Source: Gracilaria vermiculophylla (taxonomy: Eukaryota > Rhodophyta > Florideophyceae > Gracilariales > Gracilariaceae). From it: a DNA stretch of 64,000 nucleotides. The DNA is taken from the NCBI GenBank assembly GCA_019155205.2, contig JAHNZQ020000001.1, positions 95,096-159,095 on the forward strand, written 5' to 3'. The notes under the pieces were generated by a model, which worked only from the letters and a program-made list of their open reading frames with translations, made no database searches and was not told the origin of the DNA. The first letter of the stretch is position 1; each line of letters starts with the position of its first letter. A program made the position numbers and the translations under genes. This document shows positions 8,438 through 22,719 of the stretch, piece by piece.

Positions 8438-9451
8438 TTAAGAGTAAAGATTAAGAGCAGAATTAAAATGATCTATCAAACCTGAAAGGTGCGAAGCAAT
8501 ATCTGGCAAAAACTCCGGATTCAAAAACATTAAGCTATTTAAGCTATTTGGAAAATATTCGTGAAGAGTTTCCCGAAGAAGACTATTTGGGAAAAAATTT
8601 ATATCACTATCTTTATATTCTCTTAGAAAATATTTTAAAATATCTGGTCTCTCTTTATACCAAAATTCTCGAACTTCATTTGGAATAGGCTCCTTGGTCC
8701 ATAAATATGGTAAATAATGAAAAACAAGAACATTTTTCTCTTGATTATTTATTAATAGCTTTTGTTCTTCTCCTTCACTTGGTAGAAAAGGCATAGTAAA
8801 TACCAAATGATTTAAACTATCCGCTATAATACCAAGGATTCCTAAAAATACAGTTCCAGTTAAATTAATACCTAATACTGCAGGTAGAATCCCTTGCAAT
8901 ACGTCTTCTGTCCAATCTACAGCAGCTGCTATATAACACCATGGAAAATTGTATGGATTAATCGAAATAAACCAAGATAAAGTAATTCTAAGAATTACGA
9001 TTTGAGTATAAACCATAAAACCTACGAACACAACTTCACGAATAGTTTCTAAGACTGTTATATCCAAACAAATGTTTAAGTGTATTTGTAAAAATCCTGA
9101 GAACCAATCAGGTAAAAAGTAACTGTTTCTATAATTTTCAATATAAAAGTTATAAAATCCTTCTTCTTTACTTTCATAAAAATATCTCGGAATTCTGTCT
9201 AACTTTGGAGTAGGACCAAAAATCATTTCAAACAATGTCTCTGGTCTTTGAACTGGTGGCCAACTAGTTTGATGAACTGGAAGCTTCGAAAGAAATTGTG
9301 AGCGAGAATCCATATTTGTAGAAAACTCCGGAGCAGTAGGCATTCCAGGATTTTCTGGATATCCAAAGTACCCAGCGATTTTTTGGAAAAAATTACTTAC
9401 AATTTCATAAAAAGCGTTTCGAACGGGAAAAAATTTTTCGTTTAGACTCAT
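8438..9451 (-). CDS. ycf90: YGGT-like membrane protein, probably ycf90
   Basis: 337 residues. The middle (about 130-225) has two hydrophobic segments with the pattern ITLSWFISINPYNFPW and later GILPAVLGINLTGTVFLG, which follows the YggT family (two-helix membrane proteins of bacteria and plastids). The N-terminal and C-terminal arms are polar, without known motifs. Diatom plastids encode a protein of this kind called ycf90; that name is from recall. The gene lies on the same strand as rbcL/rbcS with trnP between. Confidence 0.55.
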   Translation of the reverse strand: MSLNEKFFPVRNAFYEIVSNFFQKIAGYFGYPENPGMPTAPEFSTNMDSRSQFLSKLPVHQTSWPPVQRPETLFEMIFGPTPKLDRIPRYFYESKEEGFYNFYIENYRNSYFLPDWFSGFLQIHLNICLDITVLETIREVVFVGFMVYTQIVILRITLSWFISINPYNFPWCYIAAAVDWTEDVLQGILPAVLGINLTGTVFLGILGIIADSLNHLVFTMPFLPSEGEEQKLLINNQEKNVLVFHYLPYLWTKEPIPNEVREFWYKERPDILKYFLREYKDSDINFFPNSLLRETLHEYFPNSLNSLMFLNPEFLPDIASHLSGLIDHFNSALNLYS

Positions 9452-9618
9452 GTGTACTTTTTAATTAATATCATTTGAATAGAACACTTTAAGAGTATAA
9501 AAAATAAATTGAATTCAATCAAGACTTTTTCCAAGACTTTTTAAATTTTCTTCTCGCTTGCTGTTTTTTCTATCACTTCGTTCATAGAGATTCTATGGTA
9601 ATTGCGTATGTTTCACTT

Positions 9619-9692
9619 TCGGGATAGTAGGATTTGAACCTACGACACCCTGCTCCCAAAGCAGGTGCTCTACCAAGCTGAGCTATATCCCG
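9619..9692 (-). tRNA. trnP-UGG: tRNA-Pro(UGG)
   Basis: Cloverleaf on the minus strand with acceptor cgggata/tatcccg, D arm gctcagcttggtagagc, anticodon loop ctttggg giving UGG, and T arm gtaggttcaaatcctac. Confidence 0.95.
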
Positions 9693-9924
9693 TTACTCTA
9701 TCAAACTCTACTGATATACCTTACTAAATTTTTGAAAATTTTGCAAGATCTCTAATAAATTATTGAAATTATTTATTTCATTCTATTAAATTTTAATAGA
9801 CATTGTAGAACAAAACTTAACAAGACCAATTTCTTTAGACCTCCGAGATAAATTGAAGAGGTCTTTTTATTAGCCCTAAAATTAAAAGTTACTCATTCAT
9901 TTTTTGACAATCTAAGATCACTTT

Positions 9925-9960
9925 TTTATCTGAACAAAGTTTAAACTTTGTTCAGATAAA
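9925..9960. repeat. Perfect 36-bp palindrome
   Basis: Arms tttatctgaacaaagttt and aaactttgttcagataaa meet without a spacer. It lies in the gene-less 9693-10038 stretch between rbcS and trnP. It may be a transcript end, a cruciform or a protein site. Confidence 0.7.
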
Positions 9961-10038
9961 ACAAATAAGATTGATTTCAATGTTCACAGATACATTGTGT
10001 CTACAATAATAATACTATAATCGTTTCTAATAAAAAAA

Positions 10039-10072
10039 GTGTCCAGTTTCTCTGATATAGAGATCTGAACAC
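10039..10072 (-). terminator. rbcLS operon terminator
   Basis: On the minus strand a stem (gtgttcag...ctggacac plus agatctct/agagaa) is followed by a run of seven T, the form of a factor-independent terminator, 38 bases after the rbcS stop codon. Confidence 0.75.
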
Positions 10073-10109
10073 CTTCAATTCATTTATTTCTTTCTAAAAA
10101 TAAAAAGAA

Positions 10110-10529
10110 TTAGTAACGACCACCCTCTGGATTAGCTTGAACACTATAGCTTTTAATAGTATAAGCAATTCTACGAGCTTCGCATTCTTGTCGCTCTAAG
10201 TAGAATCCTGGTTCATTCGTAGGACGATTTACAATGAAAGACATTACACAACTTTCAGTACCGTATGCAGCATTAAATGCGTTAATACGAATATAACCAG
10301 CTGCGCATGATTTACGGGCTTCACGTAATTCAAACATTACAGATCCAGGATCTTTTACATCAAATAATGGTAAACCCCATAATTCCCAGTAACTATTACG
10401 AGGATGTGGATCATCGGTCCACTCAACGTTCATTGCCCAACCTTTGTTGATACAATAAGCAATTTGTTTTTCAATTTGTTGATCAGTTAAATCGGGTAAA
10501 AACGAGAAACAACCTTGTGTAAGTCTCAC
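10110..10529 (-). CDS. rbcS: Rubisco small subunit
   Basis: 139 residues, starting MRLTQGCFSFLPDLTD, the red-type (form ID) small subunit, with the C-terminal extension characteristic of red-lineage proteins. Together with eight RbcL it forms the L8S8 enzyme in the stroma that fixes CO2. It lies downstream of rbcL on the same strand with a 122-base gap, so the two are presumably cotranscribed. Confidence 0.97.
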   Translation of the reverse strand: MRLTQGCFSFLPDLTDQQIEKQIAYCINKGWAMNVEWTDDPHPRNSYWELWGLPLFDVKDPGSVMFELREARKSCAAGYIRINAFNAAYGTESCVMSFIVNRPTNEPGFYLERQECEARRIAYTIKSYSVQANPEGGRY

Positions 10530-10651
10530 TATTCAAATACTCCTTTAGTTTTTTAAGGTAATTTATTTTTTTTGTTCATTATTTTTTTGTTAAAAGTAGC
10601 ATTATTGCTATTGGTATGTCATCAATACCTCTACTAATAACTACACACTTA

Positions 10652-12169
<1,518 letters not shown>

Positions 12170-12225
12170 CTAATTTCAAAAAATTAGTTCTATCGGTTGA
12201 GCTTTTCTTGTCAACCTTGACAAAA

Positions 12226-12231
12226 ATTATA
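12226..12231 (-). promoter_or_regulatory. Candidate rbcL -10 box
   Basis: Read on the minus strand, tgtataat is an extended -10 box about 100 bases before the rbcL start. No clear -35 box is seen. The 12125-12429 gap is a divergent control region for rbcL and sufB. Confidence 0.45.
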
Positions 12232-12429
12232 CAACGGTTTGCAGAAATAAATAGTTCTATTAAATATTATGTATTTCATAACCTTTTTAAATAATGTTTT
12301 TATAAAACTAATTTTTATACCAGAAAATATTTTTTTATAATACTAGCTCAAAGGAGCTCAAAAGTATACAAGTGAAAACCAATTTCAATCTTTAAGACTT
12401 ATCAATAAAATTTTATTTTCTCCAAGCCT

Positions 12430-13890
12430 ATGGTAAATCAATCCAATAAAAAATTAAACAAAAACATAAGTCAGTTAGTAAACCAAACTTATCAATATGG
12501 ATTTTCAACCAAAATTCAAAAAGATATCATTGAAAAAGGTCTCAATAAAAAAATAATTACGATAATTTCAAAGAAAAAAAAAGAAGAAACTTTTTTATTA
12601 AAGTTTCGCTTAAAAGCTTATAAAAGATGGAAGCAAATGCTGAAACCTGAGTGGCAATCTGTTAAGTTTCCAAAAATAGATTATCAAGATATAGTCTATT
12701 ATTCAGCACCTAAATCGCAAAAAAAATTAAAAAACCTTGACGAAGTTGACCCAGAGTTACTTCAAACATTTGAAAAACTAGGAATATCATTGACAGAACA
12801 AAAAAGATTATCCAATGTTGCTTTAGATGTTGTATTTGATAGTGTTTCAATTGGAACAACTTTTCAAGAAGACCTTACTAAATTTGGTATAATTTTTTGT
12901 TCAATTTCTGAGGCAATTGTGGAACATTCGAGCTTAATAGAAGAATATTTAGGTTCAATTGTTCCGATTGGTGATAATTATTTTTCGGCATTAAATTCAG
13001 CCGTTTTTACGGATGGTTCTTTTTGTTTTATCCCGGAAAATACTAAATGTCCTCTAGATCTTTCAACTTATTTTCGAATTAATGATCAAAATTCAGGTCA
13101 GTTTGAAAGAACACTAATTATAGCAGAAAAAAATAGCCAAGTCAATTATTTAGAAGGTTGTACTGCACCACAATATGATACAAATCAGCTCCACGCAGCA
13201 GTTGTTGAGCTAGTAGCACTAGAAAATGCTAATATTCGATATTCAACAGTACAAAATTGGTATGCAGGAGATAAATTTGGGAAAGGAGGAGTTTATAACT
13301 TTGTTACCAAACGCGGAGTGTGCCTTGGTCCAAATTCTAAGATTTCTTGGACGCAAGTTGAAACAGGCTCATCTATTACTTGGAAATATCCAAGCTGTCT
13401 ACTTTTAGGTGATAATTCAACAGGTGAATTTTATTCAGTTGCTTTAACAAATAATTACCAACAAGCTGATACCGGGACAAAAATGGTTCATATGGGTGAA
13501 AGTACAAAAAGTCGAATAATTTCAAAAGGAATCTCATCTGGAAACTCAAGGAATAGTTATCGAGGATTGGTCCAAATTACAAATAAAGCTTTTGGATCTA
13601 GAAATTATTCTCAATGTGATTCTTTACTAATAGGTGATTTATCAAATGCAAATACTTTTCCGTTTCTTTCGATTCAAAATTCAACAGCTAAGATTGAACA
13701 TGAGGCTTCAACTTCAAAAATTGGCGAAGAACAAATTTTTTACTTTTTGCAACGAGGAATTGGTGTCGAAAAAGCTGTTGAATTTATGATTAGTGGATTT
13801 TGTAAAGAAATTTTTACAAAATTACCACTAGAATTTGCAGCTGAGGCAGATAAATTATTAACATTAAAATTAGAAGGAAGTGTTGGCTAA
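12430..13890 (+). CDS. sufB: Fe-S cluster assembly protein SufB
   Basis: 486 residues, the length of plastid SufB (ycf24). The C-terminal half carries the SufB/SufD beta-helix core ([32 protein letters not shown]). It is the scaffold of the SUF system and acts with SufC (ATPase) and SufD in the stroma. Its stop codon overlaps the sufC start by one base, so the two are translationally coupled. Confidence 0.95.
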   Translation: MVNQSNKKLNKNISQLVNQTYQYGFSTKIQKDIIEKGLNKKIITIISKKKKEETFLLKFRLKAYKRWKQMLKPEWQSVKFPKIDYQDIVYYSAPKSQKKLKNLDEVDPELLQTFEKLGISLTEQKRLSNVALDVVFDSVSIGTTFQEDLTKFGIIFCSISEAIVEHSSLIEEYLGSIVPIGDNYFSALNSAVFTDGSFCFIPENTKCPLDLSTYFRINDQNSGQFERTLIIAEKNSQVNYLEGCTAPQYDTNQLHAAVVELVALENANIRYSTVQNWYAGDKFGKGGVYNFVTKRGVCLGPNSKISWTQVETGSSITWKYPSCLLLGDNSTGEFYSVALTNNYQQADTGTKMVHMGESTKSRIISKGISSGNSRNSYRGLVQITNKAFGSRNYSQCDSLLIGDLSNANTFPFLSIQNSTAKIEHEASTSKIGEEQIFYFLQRGIGVEKAVEFMISGFCKEIFTKLPLEFAAEADKLLTLKLEGSVG

Positions 13891-14648
13891 TGAAAAAAAG
13901 TTTGGCGTTATTAGAGATTCAAGATTTACAAGTTTCGATCAATGGAAATGAAATCCTAAAAAAACTCAATTTAACCGTTAATAAGGGTGAAATTCATGCA
14001 ATTATGGGGCCCAATGGTTCTGGGAAAAGTACTTTTTCAAAAGTATTAGCAGGTCATCCTACTTATTCAGTACAATCTGGGGATATTTTTTTTAAAGGCT
14101 TTAGTATAGTAGCTCTTAATCCAGAAGAAAGGTCTCATTTGGGTATTTTTTTAGCTTTTCAATACCCTATCGAAATTCCTGGAGTTAGCAATGAAGATTT
14201 TCTCCGACTAGCATATAATTCAAAACAACTTTTTTATGGTAGAACTGAAGTGGATCCAATAGAATTTTTAGCTATAGTAACTAAAAAATTAAATTTGGTT
14301 CGTATGTCTCCTTTATTTTTAAGTCGAAACGTTAATGAAGGTTTTTCGGGTGGTGAAAAAAAAAGAAATGAAATTTTACAGATGCTTTTATTAGAACCAG
14401 AATTATCAATCTTAGATGAAACTGATTCAGGTTTAGATATTGACGCTTTAAAAACAATTTCAGATGGGATTAATAATTTTATGAGTAAAGATAAAGCAAT
14501 TATATTAATCACTCATTACCAAAGATTATTAGATTATGTGAATCCAAATTATGTCCACGTAATGCAAAATGGAAAAATTGTAAAAACTGGTTCATTTAAA
14601 TTAGCAAAAGAATTAGAAAGAAAAGGTTATCAATGGTTGAACGTTTAA
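13890..14648 (+). CDS. sufC: Fe-S assembly ATPase SufC
   Basis: 252 residues of a soluble ABC ATPase (ycf16): Walker [10 protein letters not shown] near residue 40, Q-loop FQYP, signature [14 protein letters not shown], and Walker B with [12 protein letters not shown]. It powers cluster assembly on SufB. It begins within the sufB stop codon. Confidence 0.96.
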   Translation: MKKSLALLEIQDLQVSINGNEILKKLNLTVNKGEIHAIMGPNGSGKSTFSKVLAGHPTYSVQSGDIFFKGFSIVALNPEERSHLGIFLAFQYPIEIPGVSNEDFLRLAYNSKQLFYGRTEVDPIEFLAIVTKKLNLVRMSPLFLSRNVNEGFSGGEKKRNEILQMLLLEPELSILDETDSGLDIDALKTISDGINNFMSKDKAIILITHYQRLLDYVNPNYVHVMQNGKIVKTGSFKLAKELERKGYQWLNV

Positions 14649-14740
14649 ATGATTCAAAAAGTCTTTGCTTCGCAAATATCACTTTTTAGGCGGGTTCAAA
14701 CGTGTATAAAAAAAAGACTTTAAAAAATGAACTATTGCAG

Positions 14741-14746
14741 TATAAT
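14741..14746 (+). promoter_or_regulatory. Candidate atp operon -10 box
   Basis: tataat preceded by tgcag, about 165 bases before atpI, in the 264-base sufC-atpI gap. No strong -35 box is visible. The rest of the gap shows no gene. Confidence 0.4.
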
Positions 14747-14912
14747 GTTAGGGCAAGCTTGAATGTAATCGATTTATTCATTCGAGACTCCATAAGACTT
14801 AAAATTAAAGTATTTTACTAAACAAATCCTAAAATTATGTCTTACTTCTTATAATCTTCAGCGTTCCTGTATATTTTTTATATTGGGTAGTCTATTAAAT
14901 TAGTTAAATTTT

Positions 14913-15641
14913 ATGTACCCAGAAATTTTTTATTCGAATACGTTTACTTTATTAGCAGAGGCAGAAGTTGGGAAACATTTTTACTGGAACATTGCCGGTT
15001 TTCTAGTGCACGGGCAAGTCTTAGTTGTTATTTGGTTAGTCTTTCTAGCTTTATTAGTATTTTCAATTCTTGGAACTTTAAATGCTGATCGAATTCCACA
15101 TGGTTGGCAAAACTTTATGGAAACAGCTGTCGACTTTGTAACAGATATTGCTAGAAATCAACTAGGTGAAAGTTTCTATAAAGAGTGGATTCCATTTATC
15201 GGTACATTATTTTTATTTATATTTGGGTGTAATTGGGCTGGTGCTATCATACCCTGGAAATTAATTGAATTGCCTGAAGGGGAGTTTGCTGCCCCAACAA
15301 ATGACATTAATACCACAGTGGCACTAGCTTTATTAACTTCTTTTGCTTATTTTTATGCAGGCTTAAGTAAGAAAGGGTTAGGATATTTTAAAAGATATAT
15401 CGAACCGATCCCACTCCTTCTACCAATTAATATTTTAGAAGATTTTACAAAACCACTATCACTGAGTTTTCGATTGTTTGGAAATGTTTTAGCTGATGAA
15501 TTAACAATTTCAGTACTTACTTCGTTAGTTCCTTTGGTTATTCCATTACCAATTATGTTACTAGGAATTTTTGCTGGATCAGTCCAGGCTTTAATTTTTT
15601 CAACACTAGCTGCTGCTTATATTGCAGAAGCTTTGGAATAG
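14913..15641 (+). CDS. atpI: ATP synthase CF0 subunit a
   Basis: 242 residues with about five membrane helices. [14 protein letters not shown] contains the conserved arginine that faces the c ring. First gene of atpI-H-G-F-D-A, the usual order in red-lineage plastids. It forms the proton half-channels of the thylakoid ATP synthase. Confidence 0.96.
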   Translation: MYPEIFYSNTFTLLAEAEVGKHFYWNIAGFLVHGQVLVVIWLVFLALLVFSILGTLNADRIPHGWQNFMETAVDFVTDIARNQLGESFYKEWIPFIGTLFLFIFGCNWAGAIIPWKLIELPEGEFAAPTNDINTTVALALLTSFAYFYAGLSKKGLGYFKRYIEPIPLLLPINILEDFTKPLSLSFRLFGNVLADELTISVLTSLVPLVIPLPIMLLGIFAGSVQALIFSTLAAAYIAEALE

Positions 15642-15959
<318 letters not shown>

Positions 15960-15995
15960 GACTCTTTGGATTACTGCGCTACTAAGCTAAAACTA

Positions 15996-16051
15996 GAATC
16001 AATTAAAAGTAGAGATAGTCAAAAATGATAAGTTCTACATTTAATTGATTC
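15996..16051 (+). terminator. Hairpin after atpH
   Basis: Arms gaatcaattaaa...gtaga and tctacatttaattgattc enclose a loop of about 20 bases. In an operon position it more likely protects the 3' end of the abundant atpH message. A second hairpin (gtatttccaa/ttggaaatac) follows at about 16058-16105. Confidence 0.55.
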
Positions 16052-16162
16052 TTTTCATGTATTTCCAATGGAATCCTATCCTTGGGTTACTATTGGAAAT
16101 ACCTTTCAAGAAAATTTTTTAGCAAAAATTTTTAACTCTATAATATATTAGATAGATTTTCT

Positions 16163-16633
16163 ATGATTAATCTTTCAATCCTAATTTCAAGTTCAGAGAT
16201 TACTGGACCTGGTGGGTTATTTGATATTAATGCAACTTTACCCTTAGTTGCAATCCAATTTATATTGTTAGTAGTCTTACTAAATATAATTTTATATAAC
16301 CCATTACTATCTATAATTGAAGAACGCAAAGAATACATTCTAACAAATCTTAGTAAAGCTTCAGAAATTTTATCAGAAGCCACTAAGTTGACCCAACAAT
16401 ATGAGAATGAATTAGACAGTGTCAGAAAAGAAACACAATTAGAAATTACAAATTCACAAAAAATTCATAAAGAAATATTAGAAATTGAATTGAACATTTC
16501 TCAGAAATATGTGGATAATCTACTAGATTCAATTCAAAAAGATTTAGTTGCAAAAAAAACTTTAGCATTCAATAGTTTAGATACTATTGTAAAATCTTTA
16601 TGCACAGATATTGAAACTAGGTTATCAATTTAA
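16163..16633 (+). CDS. atpG: ATP synthase CF0 subunit b'
   Basis: 156 residues: one membrane helix ([15 protein letters not shown], about 31-45) followed by a long charged coiled coil. This is the b' half of the stator stalk of photosynthetic ATP synthases; the partner is atpF next door. Confidence 0.92.
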   Translation: MINLSILISSSEITGPGGLFDINATLPLVAIQFILLVVLLNIILYNPLLSIIEERKEYILTNLSKASEILSEATKLTQQYENELDSVRKETQLEITNSQKIHKEILEIELNISQKYVDNLLDSIQKDLVAKKTLAFNSLDTIVKSLCTDIETRLSI

Positions 16634-16735
16634 ATTTTTTGCTACATGTAATTTTCCTTTTTATAGCCCTGCTTTCTACGCGATAGCCAAAAGTGAATCA
16701 CAAACAGCGAACAGTTTATATAAAAACTTAAAACT

Positions 16736-17275
16736 ATGGAAGATTTTAATCAAATTTTTACACTCCTTGCCGAGGAAGAAGGGATAAGTCTAAATTTAGA
16801 TATTCTTGAAACAGGTTTACTAAATATTTTAGCTTTACTTGGAATACTAATTTATACCGGAAAAGACTTTTTAGGATCTTTGCTAGAAGAGCGAAAGACC
16901 TCAATTGTAAAAAGTGTTCAAGATGCAGAAGATCGTTTAAATGAGGCTCAAAAACGTTTAAGAGATGCTCAAAAACAACTGAATCAGGCAAACCTTGTGA
17001 TTAGTGACATTAAAAATGAGACTACCACAACAAAAAAAGTCCTATTAGAATCGGACTCAAATGAAGCAAAAAAAGATCTAAAAATTCGTTTTGAACGAGC
17101 ATTTTCTAGTTTTCGGTCAAAAGAAAGACAAATATTTATAGAGATTAAACAACAAATTATATCTCTTGTATTAAAAAGAACTATTAGTCGTTCTCAAGAA
17201 ACCTTTGGAACAAAAGATCGTGCATCTGCATTAATTAATAATACTATTCAAAAATTACAAGGAGACTTATTATGA
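16736..17275 (+). CDS. atpF: ATP synthase CF0 subunit b
   Basis: 179 residues: a hydrophobic helix ([15 protein letters not shown], about 27-41) then a highly charged coiled coil ([18 protein letters not shown]). It forms the peripheral stalk with b'. Its stop overlaps the atpD start by four bases (atga). Confidence 0.95.
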   Translation: MEDFNQIFTLLAEEEGISLNLDILETGLLNILALLGILIYTGKDFLGSLLEERKTSIVKSVQDAEDRLNEAQKRLRDAQKQLNQANLVISDIKNETTTTKKVLLESDSNEAKKDLKIRFERAFSSFRSKERQIFIEIKQQIISLVLKRTISRSQETFGTKDRASALINNTIQKLQGDLL

Positions 17276-17835
17276 GTGGAAATCCTTTAGCCTCAAAAAT
17301 TGCGTCTCCTTATGCACGTGCTCTCTTTGATTTTTCTGTTGAAAAAAACATTATGCATCAAATAACAGCAGATTTTCAAAACTTAGAAGTTTTTCTTGGT
17401 GAAAATGAAGAGCTGACAAACTATTTTAATAATCCTATTGTAAGCAAAAATGCAAAATGTGAAGTTTTAACAAAAACATTAAAATCACAATTGAATAGTG
17501 AAACGTTTAAATTTTTAATGATTTTAGTAAGTCGTAATCGAATTAATTTGTTACAATCAATTATTACCAATTACTTAGAATTAGTATATAGAGCCGCTTC
17601 AATTAAAATGATTGAAGTTTCAACTGCTTATCCTTTTGCAAATGTACAAAAAAATACGTTGATTCAAAAATTAAAAGAATTAACAAATGCAAGAGAAATT
17701 CGTCTAGTAATTACTGTTGATTCAAGCTTAATAGGTGGTTTCTTAATTAAAACTGAATCAAAAATTATTGATTTTACGATTAAAAATCAACTACAAAAAC
17801 TTGCAAAACATTTAGATACTATTTTAGAGATTTAA
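17272..17835 (+). CDS. atpD: ATP synthase CF1 subunit delta
   Basis: 187 residues with the delta/OSCP opening [15 protein letters not shown] and the C-terminal [13 protein letters not shown] segment ([19 protein letters not shown]). It joins the alpha3beta3 head to the stalk. Translationally coupled to atpF. Confidence 0.95.
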   Translation: MSGNPLASKIASPYARALFDFSVEKNIMHQITADFQNLEVFLGENEELTNYFNNPIVSKNAKCEVLTKTLKSQLNSETFKFLMILVSRNRINLLQSIITNYLELVYRAASIKMIEVSTAYPFANVQKNTLIQKLKELTNAREIRLVITVDSSLIGGFLIKTESKIIDFTIKNQLQKLAKHLDTILEI

Positions 17836-17842
17836 CTTCTAA

Positions 17843-19399
<1,557 letters not shown>

Positions 19400-19448
19400 T
19401 TGTTTAGCAAACTTACGAAGTAAAAAATCTTTCCAGTTTCGTTTTAAT

Positions 19449-19489
19449 TATTAATTTTGTTACTAAAAAGCTTAGTAACAAGATTAATT
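19449..19489 (+). terminator. atp operon terminator
   Basis: Near-perfect stem (ttaattttgttactaa / ttagtaacaagattaa) with a T-rich tail, 50 bases after the atpA stop. No gene is seen in the remainder of 19400-19620. Confidence 0.7.
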
Positions 19490-19620
19490 TTTTTCTTTTG
19501 TTTTCTACCCTTAAATTTTCTCTTTGTGTAAAATTATAGCTTATCTCTTCTTAGATCTTGTTGGTCTTTTATATCTTATATTCTTGAATAATGAGGTAAT
19601 ATTTTACCCTTTATTCCAAT

Positions 19621-21522
19621 TTAATTTTTTGATGGTAAAAGTGTATACTCCTGAATAACTTCCCGGAATTCTTCTCCATTAATGGTCTCTGACTCTAACA
19701 ACTGTTCAACAACTACATCTATAATTGGCCGATGCTTCATTATAATTTCATTAGCTGCTTGTTCGCAATGACGAATAATTTCTCTAACTTCTTTGTCAAC
19801 TTTATTATTTATAATTTCATTTTTCTCACTTCCGAATAAAAATTGATCATTGCTTTCCGTTTCAATAGCTACTGGACCAAGGAGTGACATTCCATAGCGA
19901 GTAACCATTTGTCGAGCTAAGCCTGTAGCTCTTTGTAAATCATTGCTAGCACCTGTTGTTATTTCAGGTTCACCAAAGATAACTTGTTCCGCTGCTCTAC
20001 CACCTAAAATTGTCATTATACGTTCCATTAATTCAGACTTAGTAATTAACATCTGTTCTTGATCGGGGGCAAACCATGTTAACCCTTTTGCACTACCTCG
20101 TGGAATTAAAGTTACTTTTTCAACATCATCATGGTTCTCAAGTACAGATCCGATCAGAGCATGCCCAACTTCATGGTAAGCTACTAATCTTTTAGTTTTA
20201 TTTTCTTCCATGCTAGTCCCAGCAATTCCACCGATAACTCGATCTACTGCTTCATTAACTTCTTGCTTTGTAATAATAGATTTTTGATATCTTGTTGCTA
20301 AGATTGCAGCTTCATTTAGCAAATTAGATAAGTCTGCCCCAGAAAAGCCAGCTGTTCTGTTGGCTAATTGAACAAGTGATACATTTTTGTCAAATGGTTT
20401 ATTTTTTGCGTGAACTTTTAGTATACCGATCCGTCCTAAACGATCTGGTAAACCAACAGTAATTTGGCGGTCAAATCGACCTGGTCGTAATAATGCTGAA
20501 TCCAAAATATCAACTCGGTTTGTAGCACCTACTACAATAACACCTTTATTTTCTTTAAATCCGTCCATTTCTGTTAGCAATTGATTTAAAGTTTGCTCAC
20601 GTTCATCATTTCCACCACCAATTCCGGCTCCACGTTCACGTCCAACTGCATCAATTTCGTCAATGAAGACAATACAAGGCGTATTTTCCGAAGCTTTCTT
20701 AAATAAATCGCGTATTCTAGAAGCTCCAACACCGATAAACATTTCAACAAATTCTGAACCCGCAACACTATAGAATGGGACATTGGCTTCATTAGCAATT
20801 GCTTTTGCCAATAAAGTTTTTCCAGTTCCCGGAGGTCCTACTAATAAGACACCTTTTGGAATTTTTGCTCCAACTAAACTATATCTTTCTGGTTCTTTTA
20901 AAAAAGATACAATCTCTTCAAACTCTGCTTTGGCTTCATCAATACCGGCAATGTCGTCAAATGATATACCAGTATCTGGATTTTGGTCAAACCTAGCTGT
21001 TGATTTACCTAAATTCATTGGAGATGAACCATTTGTTCCGCCAAAATTTTCTGAATTTTGGAAAAAGAAAATTAAGCTTCCAATAAAAACTAATGGTAGA
21101 AGTAAATTACTTGCGAGAGTTAAAAAAATACTTTTTTGAGGAGCTGGATGTGCATCAAAATTAATATTGTTGTCTTTTAATTTTTGAATAAGCTGCGAAG
21201 CACCTATCGGAATTTCTACGCGAATCGATTGTGGTCGATTTCCTAATTCAGGACTAGAAGCTTGAACAATCGCATTTCGCCCATTATCGTATAAATCTAC
21301 TTGATTTACCCAACCCATATCTAGATATTCTAAAAATCTTCCATATGTCATTTTTGAACTACTGACATTCGAAGCAGTTGATGATTCTATTGATTGAACT
21401 GTATGCATTCCTGGTGTTTGTAAATTTTCTGTAAGATTAAAATCAAAAGTTTTTAAACCAAGAAAAATACAAGCTCCAAAAAATAATCCGACAAGAATTT
21501 TTTGTATTATATTTCGATCCAT
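19621..21522 (-). CDS. ftsH: ATP-dependent zinc metalloprotease FtsH
   Basis: 633 residues. N-terminal membrane helix ([14 protein letters not shown]), a second near residue 135-155, AAA module with Walker A GPPGTGKT and Walker B IVFIDEID, second region of homology with the arginine finger, and the zinc motif HEVGH. Acts as a thylakoid hexamer in photosystem II quality control. Convergent with the atp operon. Confidence 0.97.
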   Translation of the reverse strand: MDRNIIQKILVGLFFGACIFLGLKTFDFNLTENLQTPGMHTVQSIESSTASNVSSSKMTYGRFLEYLDMGWVNQVDLYDNGRNAIVQASSPELGNRPQSIRVEIPIGASQLIQKLKDNNINFDAHPAPQKSIFLTLASNLLLPLVFIGSLIFFFQNSENFGGTNGSSPMNLGKSTARFDQNPDTGISFDDIAGIDEAKAEFEEIVSFLKEPERYSLVGAKIPKGVLLVGPPGTGKTLLAKAIANEANVPFYSVAGSEFVEMFIGVGASRIRDLFKKASENTPCIVFIDEIDAVGRERGAGIGGGNDEREQTLNQLLTEMDGFKENKGVIVVGATNRVDILDSALLRPGRFDRQITVGLPDRLGRIGILKVHAKNKPFDKNVSLVQLANRTAGFSGADLSNLLNEAAILATRYQKSIITKQEVNEAVDRVIGGIAGTSMEENKTKRLVAYHEVGHALIGSVLENHDDVEKVTLIPRGSAKGLTWFAPDQEQMLITKSELMERIMTILGGRAAEQVIFGEPEITTGASNDLQRATGLARQMVTRYGMSLLGPVAIETESNDQFLFGSEKNEIINNKVDKEVREIIRHCEQAANEIIMKHRPIIDVVVEQLLESETINGEEFREVIQEYTLLPSKN

Positions 21523-21681
21523 GTGATTTACTAATCCTTTTATATGTAAGTTTATTCTTAACTCTTATAGTAACATAATTTAAATTTTTAAACCAACTAA
21601 CCCTTAGCTACCTGAAAAATTTTTTCTACTAATCCTCTATCTTTTTTTCATAAAAATTAGGACTTTTGTTTATCAGTGTGC

Positions 21682-21687
21682 TATAAT
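21682..21687 (+). promoter_or_regulatory. Candidate trnY -10 box
   Basis: An extended -10 box (tgtgctataat) 33 bases before trnY; the -35 region is weak. Confidence 0.5.
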
Positions 21688-21720
21688 GAGGTGAAAGTAA
21701 GATTCAAAAAATTTAAGATA

Positions 21721-21803
21721 GGGTCGATGCCCGAGTGGTTAAAGGGAGCGGATTGTAAATCCGTTGCGTCTTCGCTACGTTGGTTCGAATCCAACTCGGC
21801 CCA
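21721..21803 (+). tRNA. trnY-GUA: tRNA-Tyr(GUA)
   Basis: Class II tRNA: acceptor gggtcga/tcggccc, anticodon stem ggatt, loop with GUA, long variable arm (tgcgtcttcgctacg), T arm ttggttcgaatccaa. Confidence 0.95.
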
Positions 21804-21828
21804 AAACTGAATTCATTCGTTTTATAAG

Positions 21829-22023
21829 TTATAAGCCAGTCATTGTTTTTAAAATATTTATTAAAATGCTAAAAAATACAATCATCCCAAATGGAAAAAT
21901 AAATTGAAATTTTTTCAGTTTTAATAAGTTTTTAAAAGGAGCTAAAATGACTAACAATAAGCCTATCAGACTACTGAAAAAAAATCTAGGGTAACGAAAT
22001 ATATTTGTCCAAAAGTCATTCAT
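21829..22023 (-). CDS. ycf33: Ycf33 conserved protein
   Basis: 64 residues with the start MNDFWTNIFRYPRFFFSSL and two hydrophobic helices, matching the short Ycf33 proteins of cyanobacteria and red-lineage plastids. Function unestablished. Identification rests on the recalled FW.NI.RYPRFF motif and length. Confidence 0.7.
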   Translation of the reverse strand: MNDFWTNIFRYPRFFFSSLIGLLLVILAPFKNLLKLKKFQFIFPFGMIVFFSILINILKTMTGL

Positions 22024-22115
22024 ATTAAAATAAAATTAGAGTTATTAATTTGTTGTATCATTATAGTTCCTTTTTTTAAAATATATGATAAAGTTAGTTT
22101 AATGAAATCGTATTA

Positions 22116-22188
22116 GGTTCTGTAGCTCAGTGGTTAGAGCAGGGGATTCATAAGCCCAAGGTCGTAGGTTCAAATCCAACCAGAGCCA
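22116..22188 (+). tRNA. trnM-CAU: tRNA-Met(CAU), elongator
   Basis: Acceptor ggttctg/cagagcc, D arm gctcagtggttagagc like elongator Met, loop ttcataa giving CAU, T arm gtaggttcaaatccaac. The anticodon stem is weak (three clear pairs). The initiator (48016) and Ile2-like (47293) CAU tRNAs are separate. Confidence 0.8.
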
Positions 22189-22248
22189 GATATTTATTTC
22201 ATAGTTTATCTTTTAGAAGCTTTTTTATTTCGATTTCCTAGCAACTTA

Positions 22249-22335
22249 GGAGAAATGGCTGAGTGGTCGAAAGCAATAGATTGCTAATCTATCGTACAAT
22301 TAATTGTACCCAGGGTTCGAATCCCTGTTTCTCCT
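22249..22335 (+). tRNA. trnS-GCU: tRNA-Ser(GCU)
   Basis: Class II: acceptor ggagaaa/tttctcc, anticodon stem atagat, loop with GCU, variable arm gtacaattaattgtac, T arm agggttcgaatccct. Confidence 0.95.
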
Positions 22336-22419
22336 TAATTTTTAGAATTGATATAAAAAAAGAAGTAAATAGTGTGATTATCTTTTAAAAAATGGTAGCG
22401 AAAGCGAAGTAAACCAGAG

Positions 22420-22493
22420 GGGATTGTAGTTCAATTGGTTAGAGCACCGCCCTGTCACGGCGGAAGTTGCGAGTTCGAGTCTCGTCAGTCCCG
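22420..22493 (+). tRNA. trnD-GUC: tRNA-Asp(GUC)
   Basis: Acceptor gggattg/cagtccc, anticodon arm ccgccctgtcacggcgg giving GUC, T arm gcgagttcgagtctcgt. The acceptor begins right after a copy of the dispersed repeat (tagcgaaagcgaagtaaacc). Confidence 0.95.
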
Positions 22494-22719
22494 ATCTACA
22501 TAAAATTATAGAGAGAGTCATAATACTCAAAGTATAAGCTTAAGAAAAAATTAGAAGTGTTTTTATCCAAACTGATTATACTGAAAATGTATGGTATTTA
22601 CTTCTTATAACGTTAGAACGAAGGCCCTACCGGGTTACTTCGCCAGTGAAACAGGCTATTGAATCGATGTCATTTTTTTTTTTTCTCCACGATTTTTCTA
22701 TCAATTTACCAGTAGTGAG
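22494..22719. other. Gene-less stretch with a dispersed repeat
   Basis: No gene. 22631-22656 (cgggttacttcgccagtgaa...) is almost identical to 25881-25906 inside ycf45. Confidence 0.6.

Noticed and set aside
20783..21139. 118-codon plus-strand frame antisense to ftsH
   Set aside because: Shadow of the conserved AAA domain; composition mirrors the coding strand. The same applies to other antisense frames in psbD, psbB and rpl12.
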